Source: Triticum aestivum (lineage: Eukaryota > Streptophyta > Magnoliopsida > Poales > Poaceae). From it: a stretch of 64,000 nt of DNA. A model generated the notes under the pieces. It made no database searches. It had not been told where the DNA came from and was given only the letters and a program-made list of their open reading frames with translations. Both the position numbers and the translations under genes were made by a program. Within the stretch, counting starts at the first letter, position 1, and each line of letters starts with the position of its first letter. Shown in pieces: positions 1 to 10,620 of the stretch. The DNA is taken from assembly GCF_018294505.1 (NCBI RefSeq), contig NC_057802.1, forward strand, positions 312,222,209 to 312,286,208, written 5' to 3'.

Positions 1-600
1 AGCCAGGAGCAAGGCCCCTCCCCACGTTGCACGGAGCAAGGCGTTACCCGGAGGTAGGCCCTCTGCCAGGGAGGTGCTGGCGAGCCCTCCCTCGGCAGAG
101 GACCCGTGGTCACCGAGGGCGCCGCTGGCGTCCCCTTAGCCCCTTTGGTGTCGTCCTGGTTTCCGGTCGCCCCCAACGGTGGCCGAGGGAGGCGCAAGGC
201 GGGTCCCTCATCTGGCGATATGAAGTAAGGCTCATGCCTATGTAGGTCTCCGCCCGTGACACTCTCATGTAATAACGAGTGGGGCTGTACATGCCCCGGA
301 GTCTCAGGAGTGCCGCCCTCGGGCCTCGGGGGCTCCCTCCCACGTCCTAGTCGCAGCACTTAGCTCCGCGCTGGTGAGAAGACTCGAAGACAAGAAGACT
401 AGACTAGGCGCCGGACGTGGCCATTTGCTTTGGATCCCTTTTCTGTAGCCTTGCCTTCTAGATTTGGATTTGAGTTGAAGTTGAATTTTCATTGATACGT
501 GCAGGGGGGTGCCTTTTCTCGTTTGAGTGATTTCTTGCTATCTGGTTCTTGCCTTATCCCGGAGCTCACGCTCGCTGCCTCCCCCTCGCGGGCTCCTTGC
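1..600 (+). repeat. Internal fragment of a non-autonomous Gypsy-like LTR element
   Basis: This stretch aligns by eye with about 29936-30590 of the complete element at 28013-35319. Shared blocks include the GCGGAGCAAGGCG and GGAGGTAGGCC segments, the stretch around CTCTCATGTAATAACGAGTG, and the CGTGCCTT-type purine/pyrimidine tract near 540. It therefore represents a second copy of the same family, entering from outside the window and truncated at 600 by the LTR that starts at 601. The short open frames inside lie in the non-coding middle of the element, and I do not call them genes. Confidence 0.8.
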
Positions 601-949
601 TGAAAGTGCAACTATCCCTGGGTGGTTTTGGTAATTCCTAACAACATATAGCTCATTGAGCTAATGCTATTCCAAGATAAATATTTCAGGAAAGCTCAAT
701 GATTGGCATGGCATGGATTAGAAAGTGGACCCTTCAAAATGCTAAGGACAAAAGATTGGCTCAAGCTCAAAGCACAAGACTCTACATTTTCTATTTTAGC
801 GATCCAAGATCACGTTGAGTCTATAGGAAAAGCCAATACTATTAAGAAGGGATGAGGTGTTGCTTAATGAGGTTCTTGCTCAAAATGCTTAGTGATATGC
901 TCCACAAACCCAACACTACTTTCTCATATCCACATATGTCAAACCAAAA

Positions 950-1420
950 GTCCAACTCGGCCCCACCGAAATTTCATATCCATAGCCACCGAGTTCAGTT
1001 GACATAGCCACAGCCAGAGACCCTAGTCTTTTCGGTCTCACCGATAGGGATCTCGGTCTCACCGAGATGGGATTGTAATCTCTCTGTTTCCCTTCGTAAG
1101 GTTTCGGTCAAACGGAGATGAGCGATCGGTCCCACCGAGATTGCAATGCAAACACTCTGTTTCCTTTTCGTAACGTTTCGGTCCAACCGAGATGAGCGAA
1201 TCAGTCCCACCGAGTTTGCCTGACCAACTCTCTGTTTGTCTATTACCAAAATCGGTCTCACCGAGTTTGTGTAATCGGTCTCACCGAGATTACGTTATGC
1301 CCTAACCCTAATGAAATCGGTCCCACCGAGTTGACATATCGATCCCACCGAGAATCCTAACGTTCACATTTTGAACTAAATCGGTCCGACCGAGTTTCAT
1401 GATTCGGTCGCGCCGAGTTT
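950..1420. promoter_or_regulatory. Array of about 13 imperfect palindromes upstream of the LTR TATA box
   Basis: Variants of TCGGTCTCACCGAG occur roughly every 25-50 bp, for example near 1018, 1051, 1126, 1252, 1273, 1316, 1380 and 1405. Each half-site CGGT is mirrored by ACCG across a 3 bp spacer. The array lies directly upstream of the TATA box at 1458, so a role as clustered binding sites for a dimeric factor is a reasonable inference. Confidence 0.6.
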
Positions 1421-1457
1421 GGTGATTTGTGTGTAAGGTTAGATTTTGTGTGGAGGC

Positions 1458-1465
1458 TATATATA
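1458..1465 (+). promoter_or_regulatory. TATA box of the Copia LTR
   Basis: TATATATA followed by a C-rich stretch (ACCCCTCCACCC) typical of plant transcription starts about 30 bp downstream. It sits in the second half of the 1.65 kb LTR, as expected for the U3/R junction. Confidence 0.6.
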
Positions 1466-2254
1466 CCCCTCCACCCACTCTTCATTCGTGGAGAGAGCCA
1501 TCAGAACCAACACATATTTTCTGAGAGAGAACTACCTACACTTGTGTTGAGGTCAAGATATCCCATTCCAACCACATAAATCTTGATCTCTAGCCTTCCC
1601 CAAGTTGCTTTCCACTCAAATATTCTTTCCACCAAATCCAAATCCTGTGAGAGAGAGTTGAGTGTTGGGGAGACTATCATTTGAAGCACAAGAGGAAGGA
1701 GTTCATCATCAACACACCATTTGTTACTTCTTGGAGAGTGGTGTCTCCTAGATTGGCTAGGTGTCACTTGGGAGCCTCCATCAAGATTGTGGAGTTGAAC
1801 CAAGGAGTTTGTAAGGGAAGGAGATCGCCTACTTCGTGAAGATCTACCCTAGTGAGGCAAGTCCTTCGTGGGCGACGGCCATGGTGGGATAGACAAGGTT
1901 GCTTCTTCGTGGACCCTTCGTGGGTGGAGCCCTCCGTGGACTCGCGCGACCGTTACCCTTCGTGGGTTGAAGTCTCCATCAACGTGGATGTACGATAGCA
2001 CCACCTATCGGAACCACGGATAAAAAATCTCCGTGTCAACATTGCGTTTGCTCCCTCAAACTCCTCCCTTTACCTTCATATGCAATTGTTTTACATTCCG
2101 CTGCTATACTCTTAGAATTGCATGTGTAGGTTGATTGCTTGACTTGTGCAAAGTTGCTAAAATCTGCCAAGAACTAAAATTGGGAAAAGGCTAGATTTTT
2201 ATTTGGTCAAGTAGTCTAATCACCCCCCTCTAGACATAATTTCGATCCTACAAG

Positions 2255-2266
2255 TGGTATCAGAGC
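2255..2266 (+). other. Primer binding site, initiator tRNA-Met type
   Basis: TGGTATCAGAGC lies two bases after the LTR end. This is the standard minus-strand primer site for plant Copia elements and gives the orientation of the element. Confidence 0.85.
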
Positions 2267-2337
2267 GTTGGTCTCCATTTGCTTTGATTTCCATAGCTTT
2301 TGGTGGTCATAGCCTTGGTTTCACAACCTAGGAGAGT

Positions 2338-4520
2338 ATGGCGTCTAGCGAGGAAAATTACCACCGTAGAGGTCCTTACTTTGATGGTACAAATTTTGCT
2401 AGTTGGAAGCATAAGATGAAAATGCATATTCTTGGACATAACCCCGCCGTTTGGGCTATTGTGTGTATTGGCTTGCAAGGTGAATTCTTTGATGGGAAAG
2501 AACCTAACCGTGAGGCTACCGCCGAAGAGTTGAAGATGCTACAATACAATGCTCAAGCTTGTGATATTCTCTTCAACGGATTGTGCCCGAAGAATTCAAC
2601 AAAATCAGCCGTCTCGAGAATGCAAAGGAAATTTGGGATAGTTTGATTGATATGCACGAAGGTACCGACTCCATCAAGGAATCCAAATTGGATGTGCTTC
2701 AAAGTCAGCTTGACAAGTTCAAAATGAAGGACGGTGAAGGTGTCGTTGAAATGTACTCTAGGCTTGCTCCCATCACAAATGAGATTGCCGGCTTAGGAAG
2801 TGAAGAGATGACCGACAAATTCATCATCAAGAAGATCCTAAGAGCCTTGGATGGAAAATATGATACCGTGTGCACATTGATCCAAATGATGCCCAACTAC
2901 AAAGATCTCAAGCCAACAGAAGTCACTGGAAGAATTGTTGCTCATGAGATGTCACTCAAGGATAAGGAAGAGCTTCACAATAAGTCAAGTGGTGCTTACA
3001 AAGCCTCGTGTGATGCTCCCACATCATCAAGTGAGAAGCAAACCTTCAATGAAGAATTGAGTCTAATGGTGAAGAACTTCAACGAGTTCTACAAGAGTAG
3101 AAGCAAAGAAAGAAGTTCCAAGTCAAGGTCCTACAATGACAAAAGATCTTCTAGTCGTGAGCGTAATTGCTACAATTGTGGAAGACCCGGACACTACTCC
3201 AATGAGTGTACGGCCCCCTACAAAAGTAGATAAGATTCTCTCAAAAGAAGAAGTAGAAGAGAAGAATCACCACCAAGAGAAAGGAGGAGTAGAGATGATC
3301 GTTATGAACGAAGACCCTCTCGGAGAAGCAAGGACTCGGAAAGGAAGGATAAGTCATCGAGGAGCTACACAAAAAGAAGACATCAAGCTCATGTTGGTGA
3401 ATGGGTATCCGGCTCCGACTCCGACCATCACTCCGAAAGAAGTTATCACTCCGACTCCGAATATACTCAAGATGAAGGTATTACCGGTCTAGCACTTGTG
3501 TCAACCAACTCCTACGACATAATTGACTCACCAAATGAAGGAATTGGAAGATGCTTCATGGCCAAAGGTCCAAAGGTAACACACCCCGAGTATGTTGATT
3601 TCAATAGTGATGAAGATGATTTGCTAGGTGATGATGATTTACTTATTGACAACTCTAGTGATGAAAACTATGATGAAACGTCAATTAATCATGTTAATCA
3701 AGATAAAACGAATGATGATGATAAGAAGGACATTGAGCGTCTAACTAAAGAACTAAACACTCTTAAGTTAGCTCATGAAACTACCTTGGAAGATCATCGA
3801 GAACTTTTAAAGACTCATGAGAAGCTAGGCTTTGAAAAGCTCAACCTTGAGCAAGAGCATGAGTTTTTAAAGGCAATCAATGATGATCTTCGCAAGAAAA
3901 GTTCTTCTTACATTGCCAAGTGTTTACTCTTGTCTACTTACATGCCACAAGTTAAATCTAGCAACAAGAACAAGAAAGATTCTTCATCTAGTAGTAACAA
4001 CAATCATGCTAAATCCAATGTTGTTGCATTTAGTAGTTCTCTTGATTCCACTAATGATTCTCTTAGCCAAGTTACACTTGAGCAAGAAAATAGCTTATTG
4101 AAGGGAATTATAGAGAAAGGTGTTTACAAGAGCCTTGCCGGAAGTAAGCAATTTGAGGAAATTGTACGCAAGCAAGGAAGACACCGGAAGAATCAAGGTG
4201 TTGGTTTTGAACGAAAGTTCAATGCCAATGGAGTTGAGTGGGAAGAAGATCAATACCCCAAGACGAAGTTTGTTCCTCAACAAGAGAAGTATGATCCTAC
4301 TTCTTTCAAAGGGACACAAGCTCAAGATGATCTTCCACCACAAGACCACAAGCAAAAAGGCAAGGACAAGCTTCAAGAGGAAATTGATGCATTTGAAGAA
4401 GCACCTAAGGCCTTGGTCAAGTGGGTTCCCAAGACTACATCAAGTTCTACTTCATCAAGTACGACTACAACTCCAAGGATTCCCATCAAGATGGTGTGGA
4501 TCCAGAAGAAGAAGAACTAG
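2338..4520 (+). pseudogene. Copia gag, broken by one frameshift and one stop
   Basis: The start at 2338 (MASSEENYHRRGPYFDG) opens a Copia-type gag with the N-terminal YFDGTNFASWKHKM motif seen in UBN2/DUF4219 gag proteins. A one-base deletion near 2587 shifts the frame. A TAA at 3231-3233 then interrupts it, but the same frame continues openly to a TAG at 4518-4520. A CCHC zinc knuckle (CYNCGRPGHYSNEC) is at 3168-3209, followed by an Arg/Ser-rich stretch and an acidic, Ser-rich, coiled-coil-prone C-terminal extension of about 340 residues. A long C-terminal gag extension is common in Sireviruses. No protease, integrase, reverse transcriptase or RNase H follows, so the element could only move with help. 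About 725 codons in all if the breaks are ignored. Confidence 0.85.
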
Positions 4521-5397
4521 AGAGTTCGTGAGGGTGACTCCGCCAACATACTTCACTCTTATCATTTTGGCAAGGACAAGTGCAAACAACTTCCATATCT
4601 TGCACTAGTTCAAGGAGTCACAAACCCTCTTGTTGGTAAGACAAGGGACAATGTAACCTAATGCTTTCATGGACAACATCTTGTGTATGCATCACTCTAT
4701 GTCTATGGATATCCTTGTTTGTTCCTTATGGGACTAACCCGTGTAGGTATTGAAAGTGCAACTCATTCCAAAGGATTGCTCCGAATGATCTACATCAACA
4801 TTGAGCATCTACATCTTCAACACCTACATGAAGTCATCATCAACAAAACCCAAGGTTAGTTCATCCCTCTTAGGGGGGATATCACATCTAGGGGGAGCTT
4901 TACTCTAATCAATTGAGCTAAAGCAACTCTAATGGTGTGAACACAACAATGCTTTATGTAAAAGTGGTAACCCCACTTGTGCTTAAACGATGAGTATGAC
5001 CTATGATCAAATGTTCTCATTTGACTCCTAAGTCAATATACTCATATATAGATGACCTAGTCATCGCCAATTGCTTGATAGATGCTAGAGTGTTTGTGCA
5101 TGCTTTGTCACATATTTCATTTGCCATTTTATTGTGTGAGCATGTTGGTTGCATATTTTACTCATTCGAGGACATCCATTTGTTGCTTTGATTGTTTGGC
5201 TCTTTCTCTTTTGCCAAATGGATGGACAAGAATGCCTAAGAACACCCTCTAGCTATTTATGCTTTTCTCGTCTCAAACTCTATTCATGCTACATCACAAA
5301 GTTTGATCAAGTCAGATTCGAACCACTCTGTGTGAGGAGCACTCGGAGTTCCCGATTCGTCATAGACTTAAACTTCCAAAACCTCTTTGTGTATTTC
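4521..5397. other. Non-coding tail of the Copia element with polypurine-like tracts
   Basis: No convincing coding frame. Two G-rich tracts, TTAGGGGGGATATC near 4870 and TCTAGGGGGAGC near 4888, look like the multiple polypurine tracts of Sireviruses, which normally lie just before the 3' LTR. A TGAAAGTGCAAC identical to the LTR start occurs near 4750 but the similarity stops after 12 bases. No 3' LTR is found after the tracts. Confidence 0.45.
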
Positions 5398-5583
5398 AGT
5401 CTGACCGATTCATCCTTTTCGGTCCTACAGAGATCACTAAGTTGATCTAGGGTTTTCAACCTCGGTGCAACCGATTAGAACCTTTCGGTCACATCGAGTT
5501 GCAGTAACTGCTTGCAGTTTTGCATCTCGGTGCCACCGAGTCGTTCCACTCGGTCACACCGACATGGTCAGGTTATATATATT
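5398..5583 (+). promoter_or_regulatory. Second palindrome array plus TATA box
   Basis: At least six more CGGT-N3-ACCG variants (near 5398, 5418, 5463, 5484, 5527, 5548) precede a TATATATA at 5574-5581. The arrangement copies that in the LTR at 950-1465. More copies lie in the presumed intron at 5914-6145. It probably drives the gene at 6278. Confidence 0.5.
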
Positions 5584-6277
5584 GACGGGCCAAATTTTGG
5601 AAATTTTTCCGAACCTCCTTGCCCGCGCGTAACCTGCTCTGCCTCCTCGGGTCTCCAAGTCGTCCTCTCGTCGCCAGCAACCTCCCGCCGCTGGTCTCCG
5701 CCGCCGTCAACGTCAATCTGCTCCGCCGTTGCCGCCGTAGCAAGCTCGCTGTCGAACTAGGGTACGAACTCGATCTTTGTGCTAATCATAACTCTGATTC
5801 TTAGCACATTGCTTTGCCATGATTCTTGCCACGATAGAAATCATCCTGTCCAGCGAAAACATCTCGTAGATTAGTTTTGGTTTGAAAATTTAGGGTTAGG
5901 TCTCCGCCGAATTCATCTCGGACCGACCGAGTTGTAGAAATCGGTCTCACCAATTTGGCTTAGGCCAGAGCACATGCGTTTTCAGTCTGACCGAAAATTG
6001 CAAATCGGTGTGACCGAGTTTGATTCTCTGTGAAACCATAGCAGTCTCGGTACCACCAAACCGTGACTCGGTCTGACCGAGTTCACTAGTTTAGGTTCCA
6101 AAAGCTGCTTCGGTATCACCGAGTTTACAAATCGGTGGATCCGAAATGCTTTCTGTGAAGAACTAAAACTAAGTTTTTAAGTCATCTGTTTTGCAAAACT
6201 CATGTACTTTGTGATGCTCATCTACTCTACCTCATCTATAATCTATTCACAGGGTCTGCTGACTGTTTGCCTGCAAG
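5584..6277 (+). other. Presumed 5' UTR and intron of the gene at 6278
   Basis: A GC-rich leader of about 175 bp ends near 5761 at a possible donor (AG then GTACGA). An AT-rich segment follows up to a good acceptor, TTCACAG at about 6252, 25 bp before the ATG. The segment carries eight further palindromes of the 950-1420 type. Intron status is inferred from the junction signals only. Confidence 0.35.
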
Positions 6278-7780
6278 ATGTCTGACCAAAGTGACAGCCA
6301 GAACAAGTCTGAACAGCAGGTGCAGATGAGTGAGGGTTCTGATCCCTCTAGCAGCTATGATGATGGCAGCAGGAGCACACCAAGCAACTTGCCAAAGGGA
6401 GCTACCAGGACAAGGAAGAAGAGAACTTCTGATTCAGAGGATGAAGATTATGTGGCTGTTGAAGATGAAGCCACTTCAAAGAAAAAGGTGCTAAAGAAGG
6501 AGTTTATGGCACTGCTGCTGCAACTAAGCCATGGATGAAAACAAAGATGCCAGCAAGAAGACAGCCCATGTCAAAGCCAAGAAAAGTTGCCACACGTGAA
6601 ACTATGAAGTTCACCATTGAATCTGAAGAAGAAGCAGCTGGTGAGGATAGAAGAAGAAGAGGGCCAGAACCACTACTGCCAGAGTTCTTGGCAAGCCCTC
6701 AATGAGGAAAGATTCAGATGAGGAAGAGGAAGAGGATGCTGCACTAGCACCCAAAGCTCAAAAGCTCATGGGAGATGCAATTAGATCAGGGGCTACTCCA
6801 TCTAAGCCCAAATCTGCTCCCAAGGCTGCTGATCCAGCTCCAAAGCCTAAATCCAAGAGAAGCACTAGAAACATCCCTGCTGAAGAGAAGAACAAGGCCC
6901 CAGTGCCTGAAGCTGCTGAAGAAGAAGAAGATGACTCAGTTGTGTTGAGGAAGCTGAAAGCCAAGATCCCTGACCACAATGATGCACACCCAGTTGCAGA
7001 GAACATGAAAATCAGGAAGGATGCAGGATTGAGACTATGGAGACAGTCTGATCCATATGCTATCAGGAGAAGAACTGCTGTGGACTACAAGTTTCACACT
7101 AAGGAACAACAGGACTTCTATGAGACAGTTCTGCTTGATAAGAAGCCCATTGTGTGTGACATGAGATGGGTTGACTGGGAGTCATCAAGGAGAATGAGGA
7201 TCACTTCCCTGGTGTACAAGATAGCTTCAAGGCATGTGGAGTTGACACATTTGTTGCCCAGAAGCTCACTAAGTGGAATGATGAGCTCATCATGCAGTTT
7301 TACTCCACTGCCCACTTCTATCCAGATGGAAGGATAGTATGGATGTCTGAGGGTACTAGGTACCAGTCTACAGTTGATGAGTGGGCCAAGCTTACCAATG
7401 CTCCTGAGGAACATGAGGATGACTTGGATATTTATGCAGAGAAGAAGAAAGACCACAACACAATGGCCAACATGTACAAAGAGATCCCAGATGATGCTTT
7501 GGATACACATAAGTTTGGATCTGTCCACTTCTTGTTGTCTGGTCTGCCAACTATCAACTGGATTCTAAGGCACACACTGCTACCCAAGTCAGGTGATCAC
7601 AAGATGACCAGAGGACATGCTATAAACTTGCTGCATATATTTGATGTCCCGCAGAAGTTCAAGGTCATGAGTTTGATTGTTGAGACAATCAAGAGGACTG
7701 CTGCTGACCAAAAGAGAAGTTGTGGGTATGCCCCACACATTCAGGAGCTCATCAATTCAAAGATGGGCACAGGCACATAT
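6278..7780 (+). pseudogene. Putative plant transposon protein (PF20167-type), broken and cut by an insertion
   Basis: The ATG at 6278 (MSDQSDSQNKSEQQVQ) opens a frame with an acidic, Lys-rich N-terminus. It continues into a globular region with the segments QQDFYETVLLDKKPIVCDMR and FYSTAHFYPDGRIVWMSEG, which I recognise as the putative plant transposon protein domain common in Triticeae repeats. The reading frame is broken by small indels near 6510, 6645 and 7183. It stops abruptly at 7780, within the codons for a MGTGTY segment, where the Gypsy element starts. Its 3' remainder is not seen in the window. The molecular function of this family is unknown. Identification rests on memory of the family, not on a search. 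Confidence 0.7.
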
Positions 7781-8171
7781 TGTAACGCCCACGATGTGGC
7801 TATATCTCACACGTGTCGAGGCACGACTTAGAGGCATAACCGCACAGTGGTTTTGTCGCAAGAAGGGTCATCTTCACACAATCCCATGTAATGAACAAGA
7901 ATGGGATAAAGAGTTGGCTTACAATTGCCACTTCACACAATACATAATTATCATCATACATCATCCAAAATACAATCATAAAGACCGGCTACGGTCAAAA
8001 TCCAGATGAAATAAGACAACCCCAAATGCTAGATCCCCGATCGTCCCAACTGGGCTCCACTACTGATCATCAGGAAAAGACACATAGTAACGACCACGTT
8101 CCTCGTCGAACTCCCACTTGAGATCGACGCCATCATCTGCACTGGCATCGTCGGCACCTGCAACTGGTGTT
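7781..8171 (-). repeat. Inverted copy of the LTR 3' end (fold-back arm)
   Basis: This 391 bp arm is the reverse complement of 9074-9464 with only a few mismatches, for example GATGTGGC against GATGCGGC. The arms are separated by 902 bp. At the inner junction the inverted arm and the forward LTR share CTGGTGTT (8164-8171), an 8 bp microhomology. Because the LTR starts TGTAACACCC and ends GGGCGTTACA, the inverted arm still starts TGTAACGCCC and so presents an LTR-like terminus. Confidence 0.9.
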
Positions 8172-9464
8172 TTGTTCCACTCTTGCCGCCCTAGTTACTG
8201 TTATACCGGGATTATGTTCCTTGAGTTTGCGTTCCTTACGCGGTCGGGTGATTTATGGGACCCCCTTGACAGCTCGCCTTGAATAAAACTCCTCCAGCAT
8301 GGCCCAACCTTGGTTTTACCAGTTGCTACCTAAGCCTTTTTCCCCCGGGTTTTCGCAAGCCCGAGGGTCATCTTATTTTAACCCCCCCGGGCCAGTGCTC
8401 CTTCGAGTGTTGGTCCGAACCGAGCAGCCTGCGGGGCCACCTCGGGGAAACTCGAGGACTGGTTTTACTCGTAGCTTGACTTATCTGGTGTGCCCTGAGA
8501 ACGAGATATGTGCAGCTCCTATCGGGATTTGTCGGCACATTCGGGCGACTTTGCTGGTCTTGTTTTACCATTGTCGAGATGTCTTGTAAACCGGGATTCC
8601 GAGACTGATCGGGTCTTTCCGGGAGAAGGTTTATCCTTCGTTGACCGTGAGAGCTTATGATGGGCTAAGTTGGGACACCCCTGCAGGGTATTATCTTTCG
8701 AAAGCCATGCCCGCGGTTATGAGGCAGATGGGAATTTGTTAATGTCCGGTTGTAGATAACTTGTCACTTGACCCAATTAAAATACACCAAGTGCGTGTGT
8801 AGCCGTGATGGTCTCTTCTCGGCGGAGTCCGGGAAGTGAACACGGTCTGTGTTATGTATGACGTAAGTAGGTGTTCAGGACCTCTTCTTGGTCATTGCTA
8901 GATGACGCCCATTCCATTGCTTCTCTTCTCGCTCTCATTTGCGCAAGTTAGCCACCATATATGCTTTTGCCGCTGTAGCTCCACCTCTTTGCACCTCTTT
9001 GTCCTATAAGCTGAAATAGTCTTGATCTCGCGGGTGTGAGATTGCTGAGTCCCCGTGACTCACAGATACTTCCAACACCAGTTGCAGGTGCCGACGATGC
9101 CAGTGCAGATGATGGCGTCGATCTCAAGTGGGAGTTCGACGAGGAACGTGGTCGTTACTATGTGTCTTTTCCTGATGATCAGTAGTGGAGCCTAGTTGGG
9201 ACGATCGGGGATCTAGCATTTGGGGTTGTCTTATTTCATCTGGATTTTGACCATAGCCGGTCTTTATGATTGTATTTTGGATGATGTATGATGATAATTA
9301 TGTATTGTGTGAAGTGGCGATTGTAAGCCAACTCTTTATCCCATTCTTGTTCATTACATGGGATTGTGTGAAGATGACCCTTCTTGCGACAAAACCACTA
9401 TGCGGTTATGCCTCTTAGTCGTGCCTCGACACGTGTGAGATATAGCCGCATCGTGGGCGTTACA
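8165..9464 (+). repeat. 5' LTR of Gypsy copy 1, only the last 1.3 kb
   Basis: Matches about 57799-59099 of the complete LTR of copy 2 closely and ends at the primer site. The first ~3.3 kb of the LTR (promoter, GC-rich leader, first exon of the embedded frame) is missing and replaced by the inverted arm. Confidence 0.85.
9088..9185 (+). other. Copy-1 version of the LTR-embedded acidic exon
   Basis: After GTTGCAG, a frame reads [19 protein letters not shown] and ends ...YYVSFPDDQ then TAG. It is the same as the second exon in copy 2 (58721-58818) apart from one His/Arg change. The first exon is absent here because the upstream LTR is missing. Confidence 0.4.
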
Positions 9465-9466
9465 AG

Positions 9467-9480
9467 TTGGTATCAGAGCC
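9467..9480 (+). other. Primer binding site of Gypsy copy 1
   Basis: TTGGTATCAGAGCC, two bases after the LTR end. It is intact, unlike the copy-2 site, which has an extra A. Confidence 0.8.
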
Positions 9481-9765
9481 ATCCCCGACTTAGGAGCCCC
9501 CTGCTTGATCGAATCGCTGACGTTGTTGAGTCTAGAACAAAATGTTTTCAGTCTTAGGATTATATATATATATATCGGAGAGTAGGATTCCTTTTACTCC
9601 TCAGTCCCTTCGTCGCTCTGGTGAGGTCTCCTGACGTAGAAGTTTTGACTACTCTCTCCTCAAATTTCACTAAAATTTTTTTTTAGGATCACGCGGGTAT
9701 CTTGGAATCGTTCCGATCGATTTGTGACGAGAACATTGTTCTTGGTGCCTCCTGTCATTTAGGGG

Positions 9766-10029
9766 TTGTGGCAGTGTCCCGGGGAGTTGAGCTCCGAGGT
9801 GTTGTCGTCACAATTTTATCGTTGCAGTTCTGGAATACCTGAGTTTCGCCGACATCGAAATCTCTTTTATGCAGTTGTTGGTGAGATCACCTCGACGCCA
9901 CCCAGTACTGGGGCGGGAGTTCGGGAGTATTGCCATAACTTGTATAACGGATGTTTTTCGAAGGTTGAGGTAAACGATTTCCGAAGGTTTCTTGGTTATG
10001 TGTTGACGGATGGATACAGCTGGATCTAG
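9766..10029 (+). CDS. Conserved 87-codon leader reading frame (copy 1)
   Basis: A short frame in the untranslated leader, 590 bases before the gag start. The first codon listed is GTG (within TTGTGGCAGTGTCCC), so an ATG start is not shown and the frame may be read differently. It encodes a protein beginning WQCPGELSSEVLSSQF and ending VLTDGYSWI, with no recognised domain. Copy 2 (59395-59658) encodes an identical protein: the two DNA copies differ at a single synonymous Arg codon (AGG/AGA) while the leader on either side has many substitutions and indels. The conserved block starts about 80 bases upstream, so an RNA function such as packaging or translation control is an alternative to coding. 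Translation is unproven. Confidence 0.4.
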   Translation: MWQCPGELSSEVLSSQFYRCSSGIPEFRRHRNLFYAVVGEITSTPPSTGAGVREYCHNLYNGCFSKVEVNDFRRFLGYVLTDGYSWI

Positions 10030-10620
10030 GGATTGTTAGTTTGGGTGATATATTTTGTGTCCCCTGTATCCCCTACACCAGATTGCATAACCAGAAAATT
10101 TCGGGAGTTCATAAGTGGGAATTCAAGTAGCCTTAGGATTTCTTTCCGACAGATGCATGATATGAGATTGGGGTTCGACGTCTAGTGGTCCGCCTGTATA
10201 CGGTTGATTTTACAGTGGTCTCGTTGTGTCTTAAAGAGTCCATGGCTTTGCCGGCTCGGGGACGCTTCGTATGTCATGTGCACAGCCTTGTACATGATGG
10301 TGCTGTACGATTGAGCCCGTGTGGGCCCCACCACGAAAACTTCGGACGAAATATCTATCATATGTTTGTTCCGGCTTATTTTGCAAGCCAATACTTTGTT
10401 ATTTTGTATTGTGGTATTCGAGTTACTTCGAATTCATATGTTCATTCCATATCTTTTCAAGTGGCTTCTCAACTTATGGAAGTGTGATGATTTACTACGG
10501 AATTCATTCGTTCATCTTCGTTCGAATGGTTATTGTGAAGACTATATGTTGCAATTTCTGTCCGTTGATTCTACTTATCTTTTGTCTATTGAGATGCTAA
10601 CGGATGTCACCCTCTTCAGG

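Larger units (their letters stand above)
601..2252 (+). repeat. 5' LTR of a Copia (Sirevirus-like) element
   Basis: The LTR begins TGAAAGTGCAAC and ends GATCCTACA. It is immediately followed by AG plus TGGTATCAGAGC, the usual plant initiator-tRNA-Met primer binding site, which fixes the 3' boundary at 2252. The left flank CTTGC (596-600) is the expected 5 bp target site and matches the uninterrupted family sequence near 30590. The LTR holds a dense array of CGGT-N3-ACCG palindromes (950-1420) and a TATATATA box (1458-1465). Palindrome-rich LTRs are a known Sirevirus trait. No matching 3' LTR is visible downstream. Confidence 0.8.

Noticed and set aside
950..1420. Regularly spaced short repeats that could recall a CRISPR array
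   Set aside because: Units are imperfect palindromes of about 14 bp in a plant LTR, spacing is irregular and the setting is eukaryotic.
4750..4762. Start of a 3' LTR for the Copia element (TGAAAGTGCAAC)
   Set aside because: Similarity to the LTR start ends after 12 bases.
10185..10487. 100-codon frame in the leader, also at 59816-60121
   Set aside because: The two copies diverge by frameshift and substitutions in the second half, unlike the 87-codon frame.
10321..10620. Upstream in-frame extension of gag by 100 codons
   Set aside because: Copy 2 has an indel that shifts this stretch out of frame, so the extension is not conserved and the start at 10621 is preferred.
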